64,000 nucleotides of DNA from Chrysaora quinquecirrha (taxonomy: Eukaryota; Cnidaria; Scyphozoa; Semaeostomeae; Pelagiidae): positions 930,001-994,000 of the forward strand of contig JACTAT010000036.1 of the NCBI GenBank assembly GCA_014526335.1, written 5' to 3'. Below are positions 31,947 to 44,949 of this stretch, piece after piece. The notes beneath the pieces were generated by a model that was not told the DNA's origin, ran no database searches, and saw only the letters and a program-made list of their open reading frames with translations. A program made the translations under genes and the position numbers. Position 1 is the first letter of the stretch, and the number at the start of each line of letters is the position of its first letter.

Positions 31947-33064
31947 TATTACGTGAATAAACTTGCTATTAGACTGAGGAAGAGAGACAAAATAAATTGC
32001 CATTGATGCATGTACAGATCAGTTTATCGCTCAACTCATTGTATCTTCGTTTGTAAAAAAGAACAATGTTTTCTTCTTCGAATTTATATTCATATATTAG
32101 ATAATTCATATCATATGTTAGATATATTTTATTCATGTTTTGTTAATATATATGTATTAGACATTTTACGCAAATAAACCAAAACTGTGATTCTTACACT
32201 TATATGATGAAATATTAAAGCAGTGTGAAGGTTCTCATGGCTAAAAAACGCACGGTTAAGCTTCCGAATTGCATTTCTTGTCAATGAGAATCGTTTAAAA
32301 AACGAAAATTGTCATCAACCGCTACGAGAGTGCTTCTTGATTACTCGGGCCCTCCACATTACTTCAAGATAGCCCTCCACATTACTCCGCAACCACCACA
32401 TTATTGATGATATGCCTCCACATCACTGATGATAGCCCTCCACATTACTTTAAGATAGCCCTCCACAATACTCCGCAGCCACCACATTACGGAAAGATAG
32501 TCCTCCACATTACTGAACATCCTCCACGTTACTGAAAGATAGCCCTCCACATTACTGATGATAGCCCTCCACATTACTTCAAGATAGCCTCCACATTACT
32601 CCGCAACCACCACATTACTGATGATATCCTCCACATCACTGATGATAGCCCTCCACATTACTTTAAGATAGCCCTCCACAATACTCCGCAGCCACCACAT
32701 TACGGAAAGATAGTCCTCCACATTACTGAACATCCTCCACGTTACTGAAAGATAGCCCTCCACGTTACTTATGATAGCCCTCCACATTACTTCAAGATAG
32801 CCCTCCACATTACTCCGCAACCGCCACATCACTGATGATATCCCTCCACATTACTGAAAGATAGCCCTCCACATTACTGCGCACCCTCCACATTACTGAA
32901 AGATAGCCCTCCACATTACTGAACATCCTCCACATTACTGCAAAAATCCCTCCACCTTACTGATGATATCCCTCCACATTACTGAACACCCTCCACATTA
33001 CTGCGAAAATCCCTCCACATTACTGCACATCCTCCACAATACTGCGCAGACATTACCTAGGGTG
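31947..33064 (-). repeat. foldback element, right inverted arm
   Basis: Reverse complement of the left arm. The landmark appears three times (near 32383, 32596, 32813) against four on the left, explaining the 210-bp length difference. Confidence 0.93.
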
Positions 33065-33730
33065 TTTTTGGTTGAGATAGCTTTCTTTATACAGTTCATC
33101 ATCATTCATTCTGAGAGCTGAAATACTATATATTTTAAGCAACTTTGAGGGCTGGACCAAAAGTACGTTGAATTGTAACTGTACAAAACCAGTAAAAAGC
33201 CAAATGTTCTTCATTTGTTGTTTCTTGATGTGCTTGTTGCTTAACAGCAACTTCAAGTGCGCGAGCCTCGAAAAATTTCTCCCAGTACTTTGAACAGAGT
33301 CTTATAACACTATCCATTCTCCGATATCGAGACCGCAAGGGCGAAGGGCCATTAATATAGACCGCAAGGGCGAAGGGATATTCCCAGACAAATCAGAGGG
33401 AAACAAGATATAGAAAAAAGGCTATATGGGATATTTTATGTGGAATTCTGGGCTAAAAGGATAAACGATAAGGCATATGTTGGGAAAATTTGTTAGATAA
33501 TTTGGACCCCCCTAACGGGGCCTCGGTTTACATTTAGCTCAGCCTTGTCAAGATAAGTAGGATTTACTGGGCTAACGGTACGAGTAAAGCAAAAACCATG
33601 CCAAATCGTTGTTTTCATAGTGCTATTACTGTCAGTCACTAGACTGAGAAGTTGTTGTTCTTTGAAATCTGAGCTATTTGTGAATTTACTTGAAATGAAA
33701 AAAGAGATTGGGACTAGAAGACATGGTTAG

Positions 33731-33735
33731 CAGTG

Positions 33736-33789
<54 letters not shown>

Positions 33790-33791
33790 GT

Positions 33792-33871
<80 letters not shown>

Positions 33872-33957
33872 TTGGTATTAGTAGTAATAGTAGTAGTATT
33901 CGTAGTAGTAGTAGTAGTAGTGTAGTAGTAGTAGCAGTAGTAGTAGTAGTAGTAGTA

Positions 33958-34036
<79 letters not shown>
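33731..34036 (+). repeat. (AGT)n microsatellite
   Basis: About 305 bp of AGT with a few ATT, AAT, CGT and single-base interruptions. All long open frames here are homopolymer artefacts. Confidence 0.97.
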
Positions 34037-34038
<2 letters not shown>

Positions 34039-34213
34039 CAGATCGACACCCTGAGCTTGTTTCTCCAGCACCACTTCTTTTGGTGGCTAGCAATATGATT
34101 GATTGTAGAGGCTAGCAACGGTAGCTATTTCTTGTCTCCAGAATGCTGCCTCCCTGAGTGTTGTCATGACCTTAATCTTCTGCAATAATCATAATGTTTC
34201 GTAGTAGTAAGCA

Positions 34214-34331
34214 GTAGTAAAGAGACATGCCCACAAAAGAAAGGTAGTATGATCAATAATCATCAATGTTTCGCCTCTAAGCAACAACGAGCTAAAGAGA
34301 CATGCCCACAAAAGAAAGGTCGTATGATCTT
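34214..34331 (+). repeat. short direct duplication
   Basis: TAAAGAGACATGCCCACAAA and the following AGAAAGGT.GTATGATC occur twice, about 80 bp apart (near 34217 and 34294). Confidence 0.7.
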
Positions 34332-34699
34332 AGGTGTGTTTCTTTTCATTTCATTCCAGCTTCATAGAGACCCAGCCAAAAAAGCCCACAATTAGATTTT
34401 CGTTCCACATTGACAACATAATTTTTGATAGAATTAAATGATCAATTCAAAAACAGGTCAGTTCGTGTTCGTATTTTGGTTTGAACGTGCTATCTTTTAT
34501 TGGTTTTTTATGGTTCATATGCAATAACAAACTAGGTATGTAGATTATTTCATTTTGACTCGTCTCCTCTCTTCTCGAGTGTATTATCAAATTATCTATT
34601 TGTAAGGCACCCCCACAAATTTCTACGCCCCTTATCGGTACTATTTGTAAGGTACAAAGTGTAATGCACACGAATGAGTGTTTCGACAAAGTAGGTTGG

Positions 34700-35100
34700 T
34701 AACCATATCATATGCTAGTTATTTAATTCGCTAACCAGTTCCTTAGTTTTTCAAATAGTTCACTAGCTACACAGTTAGTTAATGAAAGAGTGATTTATTT
34801 AGTTAGTTAATGATTTAGTTTGTTTTGTTAGGGTTTTGCTAATTAGTTTATAGCTTTAGTTAGTTTCTTAATTAGTTAGTTAGTTAGTTAGCTACTTAGT
34901 TAGTTGGTAAGTATGCAATTAGTAGATACGCAAGTAGCTAAGGTAGCTAGTTAGAAAAATTAGTAGGTTAGTTAGCTCGCTATACTTGTCTGATAGTTAG
35001 TTCATTTGTTATTTAGTTATTTAGTTCCTTTGTTTTAGTTAGTTATTTAGTTAGCAAGTTAGTTTTATAGTGTGTTAGTTAGCTAGTCTTATTTAATTAG
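34700..35100 (+). repeat. TTAG tetranucleotide array (left of satellite)
   Basis: Degenerate (TTAG)n with interruptions, ending where 131-bp satellite monomers begin. The same tetranucleotide returns on the right side of the satellite. Confidence 0.88.
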
Positions 35101-35104
35101 ATTT

Positions 35105-38100
35105 TAGAATCGAATGACAGAGAAAATTTTTGAATCGAATAAGAGACCGGTATCCCACTTGAAGAAGACTTATAATGGTCTGGCTTGGTCTTGTTTTGTC
35201 ATTTTGATAGTCAATGTGCGTCAACTCTCTACAAAATTAGTTACCTAACGCGGATAATATTTTTGAATCGAATAAGAGACCGGTATCCAACTTGAAGAAG
35301 ACTCATAATGGTCTGGCTTGGTCTTATTTTGTCATTTGGATAGTCAATGTGCGTCAACTCTACAAAATTGGTTACCTAACGCGGATAATATTTTTGAATC
35401 GAATAAGAGACCAGTGTCCAACTTGAAGAAGACTCATAATGGTCTGGCTTGGTCTTATTTTGTCATTTTGATAGTCAATGTGCGTCAACTCTACAAAATT
35501 GGTTACCTAACGCGGATAATATTTTTGAATCGAATAAGAGACTGGTATCCAACTTGAAGAAGACTCATAATGGTCTGGCTTGGTCTTATATTGTCATTTG
35601 GATAGTCAATGTGCGTCAACTCTACAAAATTGGTTACCTAACGCGGATAATATTTTTGAATCGAATAAGAGACCAGTGTCCAACTTGAAGAAGACTCATA
35701 ATGGTCTGGCTTGGTCTTATTTTGTCATTTGGATAGTCAATGTGCGTCAACTCTCTACAATATTAGTTACCTAACGCGGATAATATTTTTGAATCGAATA
35801 AGAGACTGGTATCCAACTTGAAGAAGACTCATAATGGTCTGGCTTGGTCTTATTTTGTCATTTGGATAGTCAATGTGCGTCAACTCTCTACAATATTAGT
35901 TACCTAACGCGGATAATATTTTTGAATCGAATAAGAGACCGGTATCCAACTTGAAGAAGACTTATAATGGTCTGGCTTGGTCTTATTTTGTCATTTGGAT
36001 AGTCAATGTGCGTCAACTCTACAAAATTAGTTACCTAACGCGGATAATATTTTTGAATCGAATAAGAGACCAGTGTCCAACTTGAAGAAGACTCATAATG
36101 GTCTGGCTTGGTCTTATTTTGTCATTTGGATAGTCAATGTGCGTCAACTCTCTACAATATTAGTTACCTAACGCGGATAATATTTTTGAATCGAATAAGA
36201 GACCGGTATCCAACTTGAAGAAGACTTATAATGGTCTGGCTTGGTCTTATTTTGTCATTTGGATAGTCAATGTGCGTCAACTCTACAAAATTGGTTACCT
36301 AACGCGGATAATATTTTTGAATCGAATAAGAGACCAGTGTCCAACTTGAAGAAGACTCATAATGGTCTGGCTTGGTCTTATTTTGTCATTTGGATAGTCA
36401 ATGTGCGTCAACTCTCTACAATATTAGTTACCTAACGCGGATAATATTTTTGAATCGAATAAGAGACCGGTATCCAACTTGAAGAAGACTTATAATGGTC
36501 TGGCTTGGTCTTGTTTTGTCATTTTGATATTCAATGTGCGTCAACTCTCTACAAAATTAGTTACCTAACGCGGATAATATTTTTGAATCGAATAAGAGAC
36601 TGGTATCCAACTTGAAGAAGGCTTATAATGGTCTGGCTTGGTCTTATTTTGTCATTTTGATATTCAATGTGCGTCAACTCTCTACAAAATAAGTTACCTA
36701 ACGCGGATAATATTTTTGAATCGAATAAGAGACCAGTATCCAACTTGAAGAAGACTCATAATGGTCTGGCTTGGTCTTATTTTGTCATTTTGATAGTCAA
36801 TGTGCGTCAACTCTACAAAATTGGTTACCTAACGCGGATAATATTTTTGAATCGAATAAGAGACTGGTATCCAACTTGAAGAAGACTCATAATGGTCTGG
36901 CTTGGTCTTATATTGTCATTTGGATAGTCAATGTGCGTCAACTCTACAAAATTGGTTACCTAACGCGGATAATATTTTTGAATCGAATAAGAGACCAGTG
37001 TCCAACTTGAAGAAGACTCATAATGGTCTGGCTTGGTCTTATTTTGTCATTTGGATAGTCAATGTGCGTCAACTCTCTACAATATTGGTTACCTAACGCG
37101 GATAATATTTTTGAATCGAATAAGAGACCGGTATCCAACTTGAAGAAGACTTATAATGGTCTGGCTTGGTCTTAATTTGTCATTTGGATAGTCAATGTGC
37201 GTCAACTCTACAAAATTAGTTACCTAACGCGGATAATATTTTTGAATCGAATAAGAGACCAGTGTCCAACTTGAAGAAGACTCATAATGGTCTGGCTTGG
37301 TCTTATTTTGTCATTTGGATAGTCAATGTGCGTCAACTCTCTACAATATTAGTTACCTAACGCGGATAATATTTTTGAATCGAATAAGAGACCGGTATCC
37401 AACTTGAAGAAGACTTATAATGGTCTGGCTTGGTCTTGTTTTGTCATTTTGATATTCAATGTGCGTCAACTCTCTACAAAATTAGTTACCTAACGCGGAT
37501 AATATTTTTGAATCGAATAAGAGACTGGTATCCAACTTGAAGAAGGCTTATAATGGTCTGGCTTGGTCTTATTTTGTCATTTTGATATTCAATGTGCGTC
37601 AACTCTCTACAAAATAAGTTACCTAACGCGGATAATATTTTTGAATCGAATAAGAGACCGGTATCCAACTTGAAGAAGACTTATAATGGTCTGGCTTGGT
37701 CTTATTTTGTCATTTGGATAGTCAATGTGCGTCAACTCTACAAAATTAGTTACCTAACGCGGATAATATTTTTGAATCGAATAAGAGACCAGTGTCCAAC
37801 TTGAAGAAGACTCATAATGGTCTGGCTTGGTCTAATTGTGTCATTTGGATAGTCAATGTGCGTCAACTCTACAAAATTGGTTACCTAACGCGGATAATAT
37901 TTTTGAATCGAATAAGAGACTGGTATCCAACTTGAAGAAGACTCATAATGGTCTGGCTTGGTCTTATATTGTCATTTGGATAGTCAATGTGCGTCAACTC
38001 TACAAAATTGGTTACCTAACGCGGATAATATTTTTGAATCGAATAAGAGACCAGTGTCCAACTTGAAGAAGACTCATAATGGTCTGGCTTGGTCTTATTT

Positions 38101-41100
38101 TGTCATTTGGATAGTCAATGTGCGTCAACTCTCTACAATATTAGTTACCTAACGCGGATAATATTTTTGAATCGAATAAGAGACCGGTATCCAACTTGAA
38201 GAAGACTTATAATGGTCTGGCTTGGTCTTATTTTGTCATTTGGATAGTCAATGTGCGTCAACTCTACAAAATTAGTTACCTAACGCGGATAATATTTTTG
38301 AATCGAATAAAAGACCAGTGTCCAACTTGAAGAAGACTCATAATGGTCTGGCTTGGTCTTATTTTGTCATTTGGATAGTCAATGTGCGTCAACTCTCTAC
38401 AATATTAGTTACCTAACACGGATAATATTTTTGAATCGAATAAGAGACCGGTATCCAACTTGAAGAAGACTTATAATGGTCTGGCTTGGTCTTGTTTTGT
38501 CATTTTGATATTCAATGTGCGTCAACTCTCTACAAAATTAGTTACCCAACGCGGATAATATTTTTGAATCGAATAAGAGACTGGTATCCAACTTGAAGAA
38601 GGCTTATAATGGTCTGGCTTGGTCTTATTTTGTCATTTTGATATTCAATGTGCGTCAACTCTCTACAAAATAAGTTACCTAACGCGGATAATATTTTTGA
38701 AACTCATTATGGTCTGGCTTGGTCTTATTTTGTCATTTTGATATTCAATGTGCGTCAACTCTCTACAAAATTAGTTACCTAACGCGGATAATATTTTTTG
38801 AATCGAATAAGAGACTGGTATCCAACTTGAAGAAGACTTATAATGGTCTGGCTTGGTCTTATTTTGTCATTTGTAGTCAATGTTCAACTCTACAAAATTA
38901 GTTACCTAACGCGGATAATATTTTTGAATCGAATAAGAGACCGGTATCCAACTTGTCATAATGGTCTGGCTTGGTCTTATTTTGTCATTTTGATAGTCAA
39001 TGTGCGTCAACTCTCTACAAAATTAGTTACCTAACGCGGATAATATTTTTGAATCGAATAAGAGACGGTATCCAACTTGAAGAAGACTTATAATGGTCTG
39101 GCTTGGTCTTATTTTGTCAATCGAATAAGAGACGAATAAGGTATCCAACTTGAAGAAGACTTATAATGGTCTGGCTTGGTCTTATTTTGTCATTTTGATA
39201 GTCAATGTTACCTAACGCGGATAATATTTTTGAAACAACTGGCTTGGTCTTATTTTGTCATTTTGATAAATGTGCGTCAACTCTCTACAAAATTAGTTAC
39301 CTAACGCGGATAATATTTTTGAATCGAATAAGAGACCGGTATCCAACTTGAAGAAGACTTATAATGGTCTGGCTTGGTCTTATTTTGTCATTTGGATAGT
39401 CAATGTGCGTCAACTCTCTACAAAATTAGTTACCTAACGCGGATAATATTTTGAATCGAATAAGAGACCGGTATCCAACTTGAAGAAGACTTATAATGGT
39501 CTGGCTTGGTCTTATTTTGTCATTTTGATAGTCAATGTGCGTCAACTCTCTACAAAATTAGTTACCTAACGCGGATAATATTTTGAATCGAATAAGAGAC
39601 CGGTATCCAACTTGAAGAAGACTTATAATGGTCTGGCTTGGTCTTATTTTGTCATTTGGATAGTCAATGTGCGTCAACTCTCTACAAAATTAGTTACCTA
39701 ACGCGGATAATATTTTTGAATCGAATAAGAGACCGGTATCCAACTTGAAGAAGACTTATAATGGTCTGGCTTGGTCTTATTTTGTCATTTTGATAGTCAA
39801 TGTGCGTCAACTCTCTACAAAATTAGTTACCTAACGCGGATAATATTTTTGAATCGAATAAGAGACCGGTATCCAACTTGAAGAAGACTTATAATGGTCT
39901 GGCTTGGTCTTATATTGTCATTTGGATAGTCAATGTGCGTCAACTCCACAAAATTGGTTACCTAACGCGGATAATATTTTTGAATCGAATAAGAGACCAG
40001 TGTCCAACTTGAAGAAGACTCATAATGGTCTGGCTTGGTCTTATTTTGTCATTTGGATAGTCAATGTGCGTCAACTCTCTACAATATTAGTTACCTAACG
40101 CGGATAATATTTTGAATCGAATAAGAGACCGGTATCCAACTTGAAGAAGACTTATAATGGTCTGGCTTGGTCTTAATTTGTCATTTGGATAGTCAATGTG
40201 CGTCAACTCTACAAAATTAGTTACCTAACGCGGATAATATTTTTGAATCGAATAAGAGACCAGTGTCCAACTTGAAGAAGACTCATAATGGTCTGGCTTG
40301 GTCTTATTTTGTCATTTGGATAGTCAATGTGCGTCAACTCTCTACAATATTAGTTACCTAACGCGGATAATATTTTTGAATCGAATAAGAGACCGGTATC
40401 CAACTTGAAGAAGACTTATAATGGTCTGGCTTGGTCTTGTTTTGTCATTTTGATATTCAATGTGCGTCAACTCTCTACAAAATTAGTTACCTAACGCGGA
40501 TAATATTTTTGAATCGAATAAGAGACCGGTATCCAACTTGAAGAAGACTTATAATGGTCTGGCTTGGTCTTGTTTTGTCATTTTGATATTCAATGTGCGT
40601 CAACTCTCTACAAAATTAGTTACCTAACGCGGATAATATTTTTGAATCGAATAAGAGACCAGTGTCCAACTTGAAGAAGACTCATAATGGTCTGGCTTGG
40701 TCTTATTTTGTCATTTGGATAGTCAATGTGCGTCAACTCTCTACAATATTAGTTACCTAACGCGGATAATATTTTTGAATCGAATAAGAGACTGGTATCC
40801 AACTTGAAGAAGACTCATAATGGTCTGGCTTGGTCTTATTTTGTCATTTGGATAGTCAATGTGCGTCAACTCTCTACAATATTAGTTACCTAACGCGGAT
40901 AATATTTTGAATCGAATAAGAGACCGGTATCCAACTTGAAGAAGACTTATAATGGTCTGGCTTGGTCTTATTTTGTCATTTGGATAGTCAATGTGCGTCA
41001 ACTCTACAAAATTAGTTACCTAACGCGGATAATATTTTGAATCGAATAAGAGACCAGTGTCCAACTTGAAGAAGACTCATAATGGTCTGGCTTGGTCTTA

Positions 41101-44100
41101 TTTTGTCATTTGGATAGTCAATGTGCGTCAACTCTCTACAATATTAGTTACCTAACGCGGATAATATTTTGAATCGAATAAGAGACCGGTATCCAACTTG
41201 AAGAAGACTTATAATGGTCTGGCTTGGTCTTAATTTGTCATTTGGATAGTCAATGTGCGTCAACTCTACAAAATTAGTTACCTAACGCGGATAATATTTT
41301 GAATCGAATAAGAGACCAGTGTCCAACTTGAAGAAGACTCATAATGGTCTGGCTTGGTCTTATTTTGTCATTTGGATAGTCAATGTGCGTCAACTCTCTA
41401 CAATATTAGTTACCTAACGCGGATAATATTTTTGAATCGAATAAGAGACCGGTATCCAACTTGAAGAAGACTTATAATGGTCTGGCTTGGTCTTGTTTTG
41501 TCATTTTGATATTCAATGTGCGTCAACTCTCTACAAAATTAGTTACCTAACGCGGATAATATTTTGAATCGAATAAGAGACCGGTATCCAACTTGAAGAA
41601 GACTTATAATGGTCTGGCTTGGTCTTGTTTTGTCATTTTGATATTCAATGTGCGTCAACTCTCTACAAAATTAGTTACCTAACGCGGATAATATTTTGAA
41701 TCGAATAAGAGACCAGTGTCCAACTTGAAGAAGACTCATAATGGTCTGGCTTGGTCTTATTTTGTCATTTGGATAGTCAATGTGCGTCAACTCTCTACAA
41801 TATTAGTTACCTAACGCGGATAATATTTTGAATCGAATAAGAGACTGGTATCCAACTTGAAGAAGACTCATAATGGTCTGGCTTGGTCTTATTTTGTCAT
41901 TTGGATAGTCAATGTGCGTCAACTCTCTACAATATTAGTTACCTAACGCGGATAATATTTTGAATCGAATAAGAGACCGGTATCCAACTTGAAGAAGACT
42001 TATAATGGTCTGGCTTGGTCTTATTTTGTCATTTGGATAGTCAATGTGCGTCAACTCTACAAAATTAGTTACCTAACGCGGATAATATTTTGAATCGAAT
42101 AAGAGACCAGTGTCCAACTTGAAGAAGACTCATAATGGTCTGGCTTGGTCTTATTTTGTCATTTGGATAGTCAATGTGCGTCAACTCTCTACAATATTAG
42201 TTACCTAACGCGGATAATATTTTGAATCGAATAAGAGACCGGTATCCAACTTGAAGAAGACTTATAATGGTCTGGCTTGGTCTTATTTTGTCATTTGGAT
42301 AGTCAATGTGCGTCAACTCTACAAAATTGGTTACCTAACGCGGATAATATTTTTGAATCGAATAAGAGACCAGTGTCCAACTTGAAGAAGACTCATAATG
42401 GTCTGGCTTGGTCTTATTTTGTCATTTGGATAGTCAATGTGCGTCAACTCTCTACAATATTAGTTACCTAACGCGGATAATATTTTTGAATCGAATAAGA
42501 GACCGGTATCCAACTTGAAGAAGACTTATAATGGTCTGGCTTGGTCTTGTTTTGTCATTTTGATATTCAATGTGCGTCAACTCTCTACAAAATTAGTTAC
42601 CTAACGCGGATAATATTTTGAATCGAATAAGAGACTGGTATCCAACTTGAAGAAGGCTTATAATGGTCTGGCTTGGTCTTATTTTGTCATTTTGATATTC
42701 AATGTGCGTCAACTCTCTACAAAATAAGTTACCTAACGCGGATAATATTTTTGAATCGAATAAGAGACCAGTATCCAACTTGAAGAAGACTCATAATGGT
42801 CTGGCTTGGTCTTATTTTGTCATTTTGATAGTCAATGTGCGTCAACTCTACAAAATTGGTTACCTAACGCGGATAATATTTTTGAATCGAATAAGAGACT
42901 GGTATCCAACTTGAAGAAGACTCATAATGGTCTGGCTTGGTCTTATATTGTCATTTGGATAGTCAATGTGCGTCAACTCTACAAAATTGGTTACCTAACG
43001 CGGATAATATTTTTGAATCGAATAAGAGACCAGTGTCCAACTTGAAGAAGACTCATAATGGTCTGGCTTGGTCTTATTTTGTCATTTGGATAGTCAATGT
43101 GCGTCAACTCTCTACAATATTAGTTACCTAACGCGGATAATATTTTTGAATCGAATAAGAGACCGGTATCCAACTTGAAGAAGACTTATAATGGTCTGGC
43201 TTGGTCTGAATTTGTCATTTGGATAGTCAATGTGCGTCAACTCTACAAAATTAGTTACCTAACGCGGATAATATTTTTGAATCGAATAAGAGACCAGTGT
43301 CCAACTTGAAGAAGACTCATAATGGTCTGGCTTGGTCTTATTTTGTCATTTGGATAGTCAATGTGCGTCAACTCTCTACAATATTAGTTACCTAACGCGG
43401 ATAATATTTTGAATCGAATAAGAGACCGGTATCCAACTTGAAGAAGACTTATAATGGTCTGGCTTGGTCTTGTTTTGTCATTTTGATATTCAATGTGCGT
43501 CAACTCTCTACAAAATTAGTTACCTAACGCGGATAATATTTTTGAATCGAATAAGAGACTGGTATCCAACTTGAAGAAGGCTTATAATGGTCTGGCTTGG
43601 TCTTATTTTGTCATTTTGATATTCAATGTGCGTCAACTCTCTACAAAATTAGTTACCTAACGCGGATAATATTTTTTGAATCGAATAAGAGACTGGTATC
43701 CAACTTGAAGAAGACTTATAATGGTCTGGCTTGGTCTTATTTTGTCATTTGGATAGTCAATGAGCGTCAACTCTACAAAATTAGTTACCTAACGCGGATA
43801 ATATTTTTGAATCGAATAAGAGACCGGTATCCAACTTGAAGAAGACTTATAATGGTCTGGCTTGGTCTTATTTTGTCATTTTGATAGTCAATGTGCGTCA
43901 ACTCTCTACAAAATTAGTTACCTAACGCGGATAATATTTTTGAATCGAATAAGAGACCGGTATCCAACTTGAAGAAGACTTATAATGGTCTGGCTTGGTC
44001 TTATTTTGTCATTTTGATAGTCAATGTGCGTCAACTCTCTACAAAATTAGTTACCTAACGCGGATAATATTTTGAATCGAATAAGAGACCGGTATCCAAC

Positions 44101-44333
44101 TTGAAGAAGACTTATAATGGTCTGGCTTGGTCTTATTTTGTCATTTTGATAGTCAATGTGCGTCAACTCTGTACAAAATTAGTTACCTAACGCGGATAAT
44201 ATTTTTGAATCGAATAAGAGACCGGTATCCAACTTGAAGAAGACTTATAATGGTCTGGCTTGGTCATACTTTGTCATTTTGATAAACAATGTGCGTCAAT
44301 ACTCGTAAGAGATAATATTTTATAATCGAATAA
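35105..44333 (+). repeat. 131-bp satellite array, about 70 copies, with higher-order units
   Basis: Monomer landmarks: GAATCGAATAAGAGACC, ATAATGGTCTGGCTTGGTCT, GTCAATGTGCGTCAACTC, TTACCTAACGCGGATAATAT. Length is 129-133 bp depending on CTCTAC versus CTCTCTAC and the T-run. A variant with AAGAAGGCTT marks higher-order periods: 36620, 37546 and 38600, then 42655 and 43580, i.e. about 925 bp (7 monomers) and 1055 bp (8 monomers). The block around 36667-37096 recurs at 42702-43131. A disturbed sector with truncated monomers lies at about 38690-39290. Outermost monomers on both edges are degenerate. Open frames in the array drift with the period and are not genes. Confidence 0.97.
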
Positions 44334-44369
44334 TAGACATGTATCCCTCTTGATAAAGACTTATTTTGG

Positions 44370-44945
44370 TCTTGTTAAGTTAGTTAGTTAGTTAGTTAGT
44401 TAGTTAATTAATTAGATAGTTACTTAGTTAGTTTGTTAGTTGCTTAGTTAGTTAGTGAGCTAGTTTGCTAGTAAGTTTGTTAGTTAGTTAGTTAGTTAGT
44501 TAGTTAGTCAGTCAGTCAGTTCGTTAGTAAGTTAGTTGGTTGGTTATTAGTTAGTTAGTTAGTTCGTTAGTTTGTAAGTTTCTTAGTTTGTTAGTTAGTT
44601 TGTTTGTTTTTTAGTTAGTTTGTTTGTTAGTTAGTTAGATTGTTAGTTAGTTAGTTAGTTAGTCAGTCAGTCAATTCGTTAGTAAGTTAGTTGGTTGGTT
44701 ATTAGTTTATTAGTTAGTTCGTTAGTTTGTAAGTTTGTTAGTTTGTTAGTTAGTTTGTTCGTTTGTTAGTTAGTTTGTTTGTTAGTTAGTTAGTTTGTTA
44801 GTTAGTTAGTTTGTTTGTTAGTTAGTTGGTTAATCAGATGTCAGAAAAGTTAGCTAGCTCACTATAATTGTAAGTTAGCTAGCTAGTTTGCTAGTTGCCA
44901 AGTTTGTATGTTAGATAGTTATTAAGCTAGTTAGTTGGTTAGTCA
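44370..44945 (+). repeat. TTAG tetranucleotide array (right of satellite)
   Basis: (TTAG)n with TTTG, TCAG and TTGG variants, starting immediately after the last degenerate satellite monomer. A near-duplicate block of about 150 bp inside it (44500 versus 44660) shows local duplication. Confidence 0.9.
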
Positions 44946-44949
44946 GGGG

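Larger units (their letters stand above)
30388..33064. mobile_element. foldback-type element, 2.68 kb, inverted arms built of tandem repeats
   Basis: Left end CACCCTAGGTAATGTCTGCG and right end CGCAGACATTACCTAGGGTG are perfect inverts. Left arm 30388-31715 (1328 bp) and right arm 31947-33064 (1118 bp) appear near-identical; the 231-bp loop between them has no convincing gene. Outer parts of both arms are tandem units with core AGTAATGTGGAGG and variable linkers, themselves in a larger period of about 214 bp. The arms differ by about one such period. Flanks carry TTTTT on both sides as a direct repeat, a possible 5-bp target duplication. No transposase. The design resembles Drosophila FB elements; the CAC end is shared with several cut-and-paste superfamilies. 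Confidence 0.9.

Noticed and set aside
33714..34118. 134-aa and other frames of poly-Leu, poly-Tyr or poly-Thr
   Set aside because: They translate the (AGT)n array in different frames.
35318..43839. Repeated small frames of 60-80 aa (VLFCHLDSQCASTLQNW type)
   Set aside because: They follow the 131-bp satellite; the period is not a multiple of three and the frames break at every copy.
35105..44333. CRISPR-like array
   Set aside because: Tandem monomers abut with no unique spacers, monomers vary in length, and the context is a eukaryotic nuclear genome.
34700..44945. Telomere-like TTAG repeats
   Set aside because: Four-base TTAG units match neither TTAGGG nor TTAGG; the arrays are interstitial and degenerate.
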